The notes below the pieces were generated by a model, which saw nothing but the letters and a program-made list of their open reading frames with translations, searched no databases and was not told where the DNA came from. Source: Clostridia bacterium (GTDB lineage: Bacteria; Bacillota; Clostridia; Oscillospirales; CAG-272). Taken from it: 5,464 nucleotides of DNA. Both the position numbers and the translations under genes were made by a program. The DNA lies in the NCBI GenBank assembly GCA_900769475.1, contig CAAGGQ010000007.1, positions 1-5,464 on the forward strand, in the 5' to 3' direction. Positions 1 through 5,443 of this stretch are shown here, in pieces. Every line of letters begins with the position of its first letter. Positions within the stretch are counted from its first letter, which is position 1.

Positions 1-1589
1 ACATCCGCTTCACCCCGGGCAAAGGCAGACATGACAGAATCCTTTTCACTGCCCTTCATCTGGCCGTGGAGCAGAGCGATCTTCAGATCCGGGAAAACTG
101 TCTGCTGCAGGGTCTGGGCCCAGGTCTCGGCGGCCTTGATGTTCAGCTCCTCCGCTTCCTCCACCGCGGGGCAGACCACATAACACTGGTGGCCTTCCGC
201 GGCTTGCTTGCGGATAAAGGCGTTGATCCGGGCACGCATGGATTCCCCCACCAGGAAGGTGTCCACCGGTTCCCGTCCGGGGGGCAGTTCGTTGATAATG
301 GAAACTTCCAGGTCGCCGTACATCAGCAGCGCAAGGGTACGGGGAATGGGCGTGGCGGACATGACCAGCAGATGCGGGTCGCTGCCCTTTGCCGAGAGGG
401 CGCTGCGCTGGGCAACGCCGAAGCGGTGTTGCTCGTCAGCGATCACAAGACCCAGGTCAGAGAACTGGGTGGTGTCGGACAGCAGCGCATGGGTGCCGAT
501 GATCAAATCAGCCTGGCCGTTTTCAATGGCTTCCCGGACAAGACGCTTTTCCTTTACGGTCATGGAACCGGTGAGAAGCACCGTTCGAATACCCAGGGGG
601 GAGAAAAGCTTTCCCAAAGAGGCATAATGCTGCTCCGCCAGGATCTCCGTGGGTGCCATCAATGCAGCTTGATGGCCGTTTCGGATGCACAGAAATGCCG
701 CAGCGGCGGCAACCATAGTCTTGCCGCTGCCCACATCGCCTTGCACCAAGCGATTCATAGGCGCTCCCCGCTGCAGATCCTTTTGGATCTCGGCGATAGC
801 CTGATTCTGGGCATTTGTCAGCCGGAAGGGCAGAAGTCCGAAGAAGGGCGCAAGGTCGCAATTTGTGTAGGGGGAGACCTTCAATTGATTGCGGGCGGCC
901 CGCATCAGTGCCAGACCTGCGGAGAAGATAAAAAATTCTTCAAAGATCAGCCGCTTTTTGGCCATTTCCGCCTCTTCCAGGGTGGTCGGCTCGTGGATAG
1001 CGTAATAGGCCCGGTCTGCCCCCGGAATACCGTATTGCTGCCGCAGGGAAAGGGGAAGGATCTCTTCCGGGGGATCGCAGATGGCAAGGGCCTGCCGAAT
1101 GGCTTTCAGCAGCGCGGCGTTGGAAAGTCCCTCGGTCAAAGGATAAACAGGCAGGATCCGCCGGGTGGTCACCGGGGGCGCGTCCAGCGGCTCGAAGACC
1201 GGGGATGTCATGTTGTAGCCGATGAAATCTCCCGAAACCGCTCCATAAAAAATATACTCTTTTCCATACTGCAGCTGCTCGGTGGTAAATTTCTGATTAA
1301 AGAAGGTAAGCGTCAGCCGGGCAGTGTGGTCGGCAACCTGGACTTTGGTGATATCCAGACCCTTGCGGATATGGGAGGTCCGGGGCGTGTTCATGACCAT
1401 GGCCCTGAAGCAGGCCGGCTGGTCTACCTCCAATTGGCTGATGGTCACAAGCCTGGTCCGGTCCTCATAGCCCCGTGGAAAGTGGCAGATCAGATCCCGG
1501 AGTGTAAAGATATTCAGTTGGGCAAACTGCTTGGCCTTGGTAGGGCCAACACCTTTTAATATGGTAACGGGATCGGTAAGCTTTGCCAT
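1..1589 (-). CDS. recG: ATP-dependent DNA helicase RecG, 3' end cut off by window edge
   Basis: RecG is a cytoplasmic superfamily 2 helicase that remodels stalled replication forks and branch-migrates Holliday junctions. The first 529 residues are readable. The N-terminal stretch (about 1-150) contains the helix-hairpin-helix-like LKGVGPTKAKQF (11-22) and the wedge/OB region. The helicase core follows: Walker A GDVGSGKT (284-291), motif Ia around MAPTEILAEQH (311-321), the Walker B/DExH box DEQH (385-388) and motif III SATPIPRT (411-418). The second RecA-like lobe starts near 437 and includes LLHGQM (507-511). RecG is usually about 680 residues, so roughly 150 residues with motifs V, VI and the TRG region lie outside the window. 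The ATG start is supported by GAGGAG about 7 bases upstream. The reading frame is open throughout, so it looks intact. The hydrolase gene ends only 29 bases upstream on the same strand, which suggests one transcript. An open frame on the opposite strand (66-1559) is an artefact of this gene. Confidence 0.97.
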   Translation of the reverse strand, partial: MAKLTDPVTILKGVGPTKAKQFAQLNIFTLRDLICHFPRGYEDRTRLVTISQLEVDQPACFRAMVMNTPRTSHIRKGLDITKVQVADHTARLTLTFFNQKFTTEQLQYGKEYIFYGAVSGDFIGYNMTSPVFEPLDAPPVTTRRILPVYPLTEGLSNAALLKAIRQALAICDPPEEILPLSLRQQYGIPGADRAYYAIHEPTTLEEAEMAKKRLIFEEFFIFSAGLALMRAARNQLKVSPYTNCDLAPFFGLLPFRLTNAQNQAIAEIQKDLQRGAPMNRLVQGDVGSGKTMVAAAAAFLCIRNGHQAALMAPTEILAEQHYASLGKLFSPLGIRTVLLTGSMTVKEKRLVREAIENGQADLIIGTHALLSDTTQFSDLGLVIADEQHRFGVAQRSALSAKGSDPHLLVMSATPIPRTLALLMYGDLEVSIINELPPGREPVDTFLVGESMRARINAFIRKQAAEGHQCYVVCPAVEEAEELNIKAAETWAQTLQQTVFPDLKIALLHGQMKGSEKDSVMSAFARGEAD

Positions 1590-1618
1590 TGGGCGCTCCT
1601 CTTTTACAATATGTTATC

Positions 1619-2350
1619 TCATACCATGGATCTGGCGATTCCGAGCTCTTTTAAAAGCAAACGGTAAATCAATTCATAGCCTGCGTCATTGGGATGGATG
1701 CCATCGGCAAGCAGAGAATCCAGAGGGATCTCCTTGGACTCGCAGTATTCCTGGAAAGATGTATACAGATCGATCAGGGGGAAACCGTGGTCCAGAGAGA
1801 GTTTTACATACAGGTCATGGATATCCGGCATGTGCAGCAATCTTCTGTAACCGCTTTCTCCGTTTAAGCTTTCGTTGGCTGCGCCCACCGGGATATTCGC
1901 CACGAAAATGACCTGCTTGTTCATTTCACGGAGTTTTTGATACAAGGTGCTGATCTTTGTGTAAAGGTTTCGCATATGGGTCTGCGCGTCGATATCGGCA
2001 GTTTCACCGAAGTAGCGATAGCGGTCATTGGTGCAAATGGTGCAAAGGACAATGTCATCTTCGGCATCTACCAGCGTATCAAAATTCTCCAAAGTAAAGT
2101 CGATGCCTGTACCGGCACAACCGTTATTGATGACGACGCAATCATACCGGCTTTCCAGATGCTCCTTCAGGAGATTTGCCCAGCAGTAACCCCTGGTGTT
2201 GCGGTAATAGCGGCCGGCAACGTGCTCTCCGTCTTCGTTAAAGCCGGTGCCGCCGGCACCGTGGGTAATGGAATCGCCCAGCAGCTTGACGCGGATGGTT
2301 TTGTCCGACAAGATGATACGGCTGAAAATCTTTGCAGCTTCCTTATTCAT
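1619..2350 (-). CDS. SGNH/GDSL-family hydrolase (esterase or deacetylase type)
   Basis: A 243-residue protein with the signature blocks of SGNH hydrolases, which cleave ester or acetyl groups from lipids, glycans or small molecules. Block I is LLGDSITHG with the probable nucleophile Ser27. A block II-like glycine lies in NNGCAGTG (Gly77 or Gly80). Block III is CTICTND with oxyanion Asn108, and block V is DGIHPND with Asp216 and His219 completing the triad. There is no signal peptide or membrane segment, so a cytoplasmic location is likely; the substrate cannot be read from the sequence. The start at 2350 is chosen because AAGGAGG lies 8 bases upstream. The frame stays open upstream to 2530, but that extension runs through the promoter and into the rpsT terminator. 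It is the first gene of a likely two-gene unit with recG. I know of no functional link between the two, so the pairing may be only positional. Confidence 0.9.
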   Translation of the reverse strand: MNKEAAKIFSRIILSDKTIRVKLLGDSITHGAGGTGFNEDGEHVAGRYYRNTRGYCWANLLKEHLESRYDCVVINNGCAGTGIDFTLENFDTLVDAEDDIVLCTICTNDRYRYFGETADIDAQTHMRNLYTKISTLYQKLREMNKQVIFVANIPVGAANESLNGESGYRRLLHMPDIHDLYVKLSLDHGFPLIDLYTSFQEYCESKEIPLDSLLADGIHPNDAGYELIYRLLLKELGIARSMV

Positions 2351-2392
2351 ATAGAAAACCTCCTTTTGTGGTGCTGTTGTATAGTCAGGGAG

Positions 2393-2422
2393 ATTATAGC
2401 ATAACACCTGCCTAAAAAGCAA
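2393..2422 (-). promoter_or_regulatory. Probable sigma-A promoter of the hydrolase-recG unit
   Basis: Read on the minus strand, a perfect TATAAT (2393-2398) is preceded by TGC, giving an extended -10 (TGCTATAAT). TTGCTT at 2417-2422 sits 18 bases upstream as a -35 element with four of six consensus bases. Initiation would fall near 2386, leaving a leader of about 36 bases that contains the AAGGAGG ribosome binding site at 2359-2365. Confidence 0.75.
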
Positions 2423-2454
2423 ATGCATATTAGTGGTGTCCGTGAAAGATATGC

Positions 2455-2469
2455 TTTGCGCGGCGCAAA
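2455..2469. repeat. 15-bp palindrome upstream of the hydrolase promoter
   Basis: TTTGCGC and GCGCAAA flank a single central G, a perfect 7+1+7 inverted repeat. The one-base spacer makes it an unlikely RNA hairpin but a reasonable binding site for a dimeric regulator. It lies 33 bases upstream of the hydrolase -35 element and downstream of the rpsT terminator. No particular regulator is recognised. Confidence 0.4.
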
Positions 2470-2514
2470 AACCGTTATCGGGAGCTGCCGCGGAAGAAGA
2501 TACGCGATAAAATG

Positions 2515-2547
2515 AAAAAACTCCCTCCAAGCCATGCTCGAAAGGAG
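2515..2547 (-). terminator. Rho-independent terminator of rpsT
   Basis: On the minus strand, 16 bases past the rpsT stop, CTCCTTTCGAGC pairs with GCTTGGAGGGAG in a 12-bp stem that includes three G-U pairs. The loop is ATG and six Ts follow immediately. This is a textbook intrinsic terminator and separates rpsT from the hydrolase-recG unit, which has its own promoter. Confidence 0.9.
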
Positions 2548-2562
2548 ATATTTTCAGAGAAA

Positions 2563-2826
2563 TCAGGCCATCTTGTTCAGATGCAGGGTCATGCTGCTCT
2601 TCTTGCGGGCAGCGGTATTCTTGTGCAGAATACCCTTGGTCACAGCCTTGTCGACAGCCACGACAGCAGCCTTGTGGGCAGCGGCAGCAGCAGCCTGATC
2701 ACCACCGGCAACGGCGGCCTCAAACTTCTTGACGGCAGTCTTCAGAGCGGACTTGTCGGCCTTATTCTTCTCGTAAGCGATCTTGGAAGAAATGACATCC
2801 TTCTTAGAGGACTTAATGTTGGGCAT
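2563..2826 (-). CDS. rpsT: 30S ribosomal protein S20
   Basis: An 87-residue basic protein, the usual length for S20, which binds 16S rRNA early in assembly of the small subunit. The N-terminus MPNIKSSKKDVISSKIAYEK is the conserved S20 opening. The middle is alanine-rich and helical (AAVAGGDQAAAAAAHKAA), followed by the lysine-rich AVTKGILHKNTAARKKS region and a short tail. The ATG at 2826 is preferred because AGGAGG ends 7 bases before it. An in-frame GTG two codons earlier (2832) would be one base from the Shine-Dalgarno sequence and cannot be the start. The gene has its own strong promoter and terminator, so it is monocistronic and points away from sigG. In many clostridia rpsT lies beside the spore protease gene gpr; here its divergent neighbour is a different sporulation gene. 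Confidence 0.97.
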   Translation of the reverse strand: MPNIKSSKKDVISSKIAYEKNKADKSALKTAVKKFEAAVAGGDQAAAAAAHKAAVVAVDKAVTKGILHKNTAARKKSSMTLHLNKMA

Positions 2827-2868
2827 GTTCACACCTCCTATTCCCCAATTTGGTCCATACAGCTACAC

Positions 2869-2897
2869 ATTATAGCGCGGCTGTTTTATAAAATCAA
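2869..2897 (-). promoter_or_regulatory. Strong sigma-A promoter of rpsT with AT-rich upstream element
   Basis: On the minus strand TTGATT (2892-2897) and a perfect TATAAT (2869-2874) are separated by the ideal 17 bases. Runs of A and T directly upstream (about 2901-2940) could act as an UP element for RNA polymerase alpha, as expected for a ribosomal protein gene. Initiation would fall near 2862, giving a leader of about 36 bases with AGGAGG inside it. Confidence 0.85.
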
Positions 2898-3127
2898 TCC
2901 CTTTTTGAAAAAAATTTACAGCAATTTGATATTTTTTTGTAGCTTCCCGGTGAAAAAAGAAAGATTTTTCAAATGCTGCCTTGTCAAGTGTTATTTTATC
3001 TGCCCTTCCCGAAGGCGTGGTCATTATTTTATACAAGCAAAAAGTGGGAAACCTGTCGGGAACAGACGATAAAAGTTATGTCAACTAAAAATGTATAAAC
3101 ACAGGCAAATGCTGTTATTACAACACC

Positions 3128-3225
3128 TGTGGAAAAGCCTGTGGAGAATGTGGAAAACTCATGGTTTTCAACAGCTATTTGCATACTTTTCCTCAAAGAC
3201 ATGGGGTGCATAAGCAGGTGCATAA
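3128..3225 (-). promoter_or_regulatory. Cluster of five DnaA-box-like 9-mers in one orientation
   Basis: Against the DnaA box TTWTNCACA (reverse complement TGTGNAWAA), the plus strand shows TGTGGAAAA at 3128-3136 and 3149-3157 (both exact), and TGTGGAGAA at 3140-3148 (one mismatch). GGTGCATAA occurs at 3205-3213 and 3217-3225 (one mismatch each, at the end base). All five boxes lie on the minus strand; starts are 12, 9, 56 and 12 bases apart. One-mismatch boxes in the other orientation lie at 3027-3035 (TTTTATACA) and 3165-3173 (TTTTCAACA). The stretch before the first box is AT-rich. This could be a DnaA regulatory site, a DnaA-titrating cluster or part of an origin; motif matches alone cannot decide. 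Confidence 0.45.
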
Positions 3226-3240
3226 TCTGACAGATAAGGC

Positions 3241-3320
3241 TGCCGAATCGTGTTATGTCGCCGGGGTAACCCAACCCTTTTCTGCCGAAAAAAGGAGAAA
3301 AAGTTGTAGAAGGTGTCGAA
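3241..3320 (+). promoter_or_regulatory. Three Spo0A-box-like heptamers upstream of sigG
   Basis: The Spo0A box consensus TGNCGAA occurs three times on the plus strand: TGCCGAA at 3241-3247 and 3283-3289, and TGTCGAA at 3314-3320. Starts are 42 and 31 bases apart, close to four and three helical turns, so all three would face the same side of the DNA. The last box is about 75 bases upstream of the sigG -35 element. Spo0A is the master regulator of sporulation entry, which suits the neighbour, but direct Spo0A control of sigG is an inference. Confidence 0.4.
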
Positions 3321-3343
3321 ACCGGGTGCCGTAAACCCGTGTG

Positions 3344-3362
3344 TTTTCCGTTTTTCGGAAAA
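3344..3362. repeat. Small hairpin-forming inverted repeat upstream of sigG promoter
   Basis: TTTTCCG (3344-3350) and CGGAAAA (3356-3362) flank five Ts. The stem is A/T-rich and is followed on the plus strand by AA then TTTT, so it is not a clear terminator in either direction. A second weak repeat, CGGGT/ACCCG (3323-3327 with 3335-3339), lies just upstream. The role is unknown. Confidence 0.3.
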
Positions 3363-3394
3363 AATTTTGTGAAAAATCAACAAAGTCACCGCCG

Positions 3395-3423
3395 GTATGA
3401 TTTGGCGCGTAAGGGAAATACTT
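3395..3423 (+). promoter_or_regulatory. Sigma-F/sigma-G-type promoter of sigG
   Basis: The -10 region GGAAATACTT (3414-3423) matches the sigma-F consensus GGNRANAMTW at every position. GTATG (3395-3399), 14 bases upstream, matches four of five bases of the -35 GYWTA. Read as sigma-G sites (GHATR, then CATWMTA), the same DNA gives GTATG (5/5), a 17-base spacer and AATACTT (5/7). This fits forespore transcription by sigma-F with possible autoregulation by sigma-G, as known for B. subtilis sigG. Initiation would fall near 3430, leaving a leader of only about 23 bases. Confidence 0.65.
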
Positions 3424-3452
3424 AGACAAAAGGTTTTTACAGGAGGAACGCC

Positions 3453-4232
3453 ATGTCCGGTAAGGTAGAGATCTGCGGCGTAAACACCGCCCGGCTGAAA
3501 GTATTGACCCAAAAAGAAATGGATGCATTGCTCTTAAAAGCCAAGGATGGCGACAAACAGGCAAGAGAGCGGCTGATCGAAGGTAATCTGCGGCTGGTAC
3601 TGTCTGTGATCCAGCGGTTTGAAAAGCGCGGAGAATGTGCCGATGACCTGTTTCAGGTAGGCTGCATCGGCCTGATCAAAGCAATATCCAATTTTGACCC
3701 CACAAAGCAGGTAAGATTTTCCACCTATGGGGTGCCAATGATCGCAGGTGAAGTACGGCGCTACCTCCGGGACAACAGCGCCATCCGTGTGTCCCGGTCA
3801 CTGCGGGATGTGGCCTACCGGGTGCTGCAGTGTAAAGAAGCGATGACGACCCAATTAGGCCGTGAGCCCTCTATAGAGGAGATATCCAAAGAACTGGCGC
3901 TGAGTCAGGAAGAGGTCAATGAAGCGCTGGACGCGGTCTGCGCCCCTGTGAGTCTGTACGATCCTGTGTATTCCGACGGTGGGGATCCCCTGACGGTGAT
4001 GGATCAGGTGCGGGATACCAAAAATACAGAGGGCAGCTGGATGGAGCATATTGCGCTGAAAGAAGCGTTCAAGGCGCTGGGTCCCCGGGAGAAACAGATC
4101 CTTTCCATGCGTTTCTACGACGGTAAGACCCAGATGGAGGTCGCCGGGCTGGTAGGTATCTCCCAGGCTCAGGTCTCCCGGTTGGAGAAGAACGCCATCA
4201 GCGCCATGCGCAAAAGCGTTATGGTGTCATAA
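3453..4232 (+). CDS. sigG: RNA polymerase sporulation-specific sigma factor sigma-G
   Basis: A 259-residue sigma-70 family protein that directs late forespore transcription (spore-coat-independent functions such as SASP and germination genes). The N-terminus MSGKVEICGVNTARLKVL is the hallmark of sigma-G and separates it from sigma-F. Region 2 follows (about 44-110), with NLRLVLSVIQRF, the core-binding DDLFQVGCIGLIKAI and the -10-recognising/melting segment RFSTYGVPMIAGEVRRYLRDN. Region 3 covers about 112-170. Region 4 ends in the helix-turn-helix TQMEVAGLVGISQAQVSRLE near 228-247. Length agrees with the family (about 260). The ATG lies 6 bases after AGGAGG. In B. subtilis and many clostridia sigG follows spoIIGA-sigE; here it stands alone behind a long divergent control region. 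Residue 43 is Glu where B. subtilis sigma-G has Asn45. No terminator lies between the stop and the adjoining insertion sequence. Confidence 0.97.
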   Translation: MSGKVEICGVNTARLKVLTQKEMDALLLKAKDGDKQARERLIEGNLRLVLSVIQRFEKRGECADDLFQVGCIGLIKAISNFDPTKQVRFSTYGVPMIAGEVRRYLRDNSAIRVSRSLRDVAYRVLQCKEAMTTQLGREPSIEEISKELALSQEEVNEALDAVCAPVSLYDPVYSDGGDPLTVMDQVRDTKNTEGSWMEHIALKEAFKALGPREKQILSMRFYDGKTQMEVAGLVGISQAQVSRLEKNAISAMRKSVMVS

Positions 4233-4242
4233 AAGGATAAAT

Positions 4243-4263
4243 GATCGGGAACCTCTAAAAACT
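4243..4263 (+). repeat. Left terminal inverted repeat of the IS
   Basis: Begins GATCGGGAACCTCTAAAAAC and pairs with the reverse complement of 5444-5464. The only difference is at the tenth base (C here, T in the other repeat). It lies downstream of the transposase gene. Confidence 0.92.
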
Positions 4264-4267
4264 CACA

Positions 4268-4289
4268 TAGATTGCTTAAAAGGAATCTA
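4268..4289 (-). terminator. Weak hairpin near the left IS end, possible transposase terminator
   Basis: TAGATT and AATCTA form a 6-bp stem around a 10-base loop. On the minus strand, TGTGAG then five Ts (inside the left repeat) follow. The T-run is offset from the stem, so this is a poor intrinsic terminator. It may reduce transcription crossing the IS boundary. Confidence 0.3.
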
Positions 4290-4350
4290 ACGCGTGTTTT
4301 ATTGAGGCTTTTAGCATTTGATTTGTGGAGAAAGGGCCCAATAGGCGCAC

Positions 4351-5379
4351 TTACCCCTCGGTTTTCACCGGCCTGTTGAGAAATTCAAACCGGCAGAGAT
4401 TATATATCAGATTCGTCAGGCCAATATTGAACTCTGCTCTGGCCAGTCCAACTGAACGTACTGTGAGGCCATGCATGGATTTGGTCATGAACCCAAAGAT
4501 ATGCTCAATTCTGCTTCTGACTTTGGCCTTGGTTCTGTTGTTGGTTTTCTGATCTTCTGTCAAAGGCTGCTTCTTGGTTCCACGTTCGTGGATGCGGTTC
4601 TCAACTGATTTTGGCAGTGCATCTGCTACAACTTTGCCCCAATATGCACTGTCTGCATAAACGACTCTGTCGGTTTCGTTGATCATTTTGGGCATGGGTT
4701 TGCTGTCGTGTATGTTTGCGGGAGTGACTGCGTAATCTGTAATCAATTTGCTGTCAGCATCGGCTTTCACGTGGTCCTTATAACCAAAATGAAATTCATT
4801 TCCCTTTCGGGTCCAGCGGGCATCACGATCCATTTGACGCAGTTTGTGGATATTTTCCGAAATTTTCCGTTCTGTGGGTGCGTTTCCCTGCTTGATATCA
4901 TCATTCTCGTCTTGACGATTATGCTGACGGGGTGCATCCACAAAGGTTGCATCTACAATAGTACCGGTGTGGGTAATGAGTCCGGCTTTCTCCAGCTGTT
5001 CATTGAACAGGTCGAACAGTTCCCGAATCACGCTTGCCTTGGTCAGTGTATCCCGATACAGCCAGATGGTTTTTGCATCCGGCACCCGGTCTCCCAATCC
5101 CAATCCAAGAAACCGCATAAAACTCATGCGGTCGTTGATCTGGTATTCGGTCTGGTCGTCACTCAAATTATAGATCCGCTGCAAAACCAACACCTTGAAC
5201 AGCGTGACATAATCATATGGCGGACGGCCACCAGCACCTTTCGCCTGCTTTTTGAATACCTTTGTCAGCTTCGGACGGAATATCTCCCAGTCAATTGCAT
5301 GATTCAGCTTTTCCAGCGAATCTCCTAATTTGCTGAGCTTCTCTAACCGCAGGCTTTCATCCCATAATCCAATTTGCAT
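4351..5379 (-). CDS. IS5-family DDE transposase
   Basis: A 342-residue transposase that cuts and joins DNA at the IS ends. The N-terminal part (about 1-95) has the IS5/InsH-type DUF772 pattern, with GRPPYDYVTLFKVLVLQRIY (51-70), NLSDDQTEYQ and FMRFLGL. The RNase H-like catalytic core holds the DDE triad: Asp143 in GTIVDATFVDAP, Asp243 in VYADSAYWG and Glu292 in RSRIEHIFGF. The KGNEFHFGYKDH block (192-203) and VTPANIHDS (218-226) also match IS5 transposases. Length agrees with the family (about 320-350) and the frame is uninterrupted. The ATG is preceded by GGAGG 9 bases upstream. The gene converges on sigG. The opposite-strand frame at 4708-5328 is an artefact of this gene. Confidence 0.95.
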   Translation of the reverse strand: MQIGLWDESLRLEKLSKLGDSLEKLNHAIDWEIFRPKLTKVFKKQAKGAGGRPPYDYVTLFKVLVLQRIYNLSDDQTEYQINDRMSFMRFLGLGLGDRVPDAKTIWLYRDTLTKASVIRELFDLFNEQLEKAGLITHTGTIVDATFVDAPRQHNRQDENDDIKQGNAPTERKISENIHKLRQMDRDARWTRKGNEFHFGYKDHVKADADSKLITDYAVTPANIHDSKPMPKMINETDRVVYADSAYWGKVVADALPKSVENRIHERGTKKQPLTEDQKTNNRTKAKVRSRIEHIFGFMTKSMHGLTVRSVGLARAEFNIGLTNLIYNLCRFEFLNRPVKTEG

Positions 5380-5405
5380 CTCGCTCGCCCTCCGTTTTTT
5401 TCTTT

Positions 5406-5435
5406 ATTTTATCATATCTTCGTGCGTTTGGGCAA
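5406..5435 (-). promoter_or_regulatory. Probable promoter of the transposase gene
   Basis: On the minus strand TAAAAT (5406-5411), preceded by TGA (extended -10 form TGNTAAAAT), lies 18 bases from TTGCCC (5430-5435), a weak -35. Initiation would fall near 5399, about 20 bases before the start codon. The promoter is inside the element, just within the right repeat. Confidence 0.55.
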
Positions 5436-5443
5436 TTGAATTT

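Larger units (their letters stand above)
2898..3394. other. Divergent intergenic region between rpsT and sigG, no gene seen
   Basis: About 0.5 kb without a convincing gene. Short open frames exist on the minus strand (for example 3029-3274), but their starts lack usable ribosome binding sites and their products contain low-complexity repeats caused by the DNA motifs. No tRNA, rRNA, SRP RNA or riboswitch is recognised. The interval contains an AT-rich block next to the rpsT promoter (2901-2960) and a second AT-rich stretch (about 3070-3125). These are followed by DnaA-box-like repeats, Spo0A-box-like heptamers, a small hairpin and the sigG promoter, listed separately. Confidence 0.7.

Noticed and set aside
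66..1559. Plus-strand open frame of 497 residues
   Set aside because: It is antisense to recG, whose minus-strand translation shows every expected helicase motif. The plus-strand product has no recognisable domain and no good ribosome binding site.
2351..2530. N-terminal extension of the hydrolase to 303 residues
   Set aside because: The extension overlaps the -10/-35 elements and part of the rpsT terminator. AAGGAGG just ahead of 2350 marks the start there, and the family fold begins shortly after it.
2827..2832. GTG start for rpsT two codons upstream
   Set aside because: It would lie one base from the Shine-Dalgarno sequence. S20 proteins begin MPNIKS, which fits the ATG at 2826.
2512..3072. 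Plus-strand open frame of 186 residues
   Set aside because: It runs antisense across rpsT, its promoter and its terminator. Its serine, glycine and leucine bias reflects the alanine- and lysine-rich S20 codons read backwards.
3128..3157. CRISPR-like or tandem-repeat array from the three TGTGGA repeats
   Set aside because: Units are only 9-12 bases with no spacers. A DnaA-box series explains them better.
3029..3274. Minus-strand open frame of 81 residues in the intergenic region
   Set aside because: It begins at TTG with no space for a ribosome binding site. Its FSTFSTGFSTG repeat is simply the tandem DnaA-box-like DNA translated.
3168..3564. Two minus-strand open frames overlapping the sigG start
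   Set aside because: They cross the sigG promoter and 5' coding region antisense and have no recognisable domain or usable start signal.
4708..5328. Plus-strand open frame of 206 residues
   Set aside because: It lies antisense inside the transposase gene, which has complete DDE motifs. The plus-strand product resembles no family I know.
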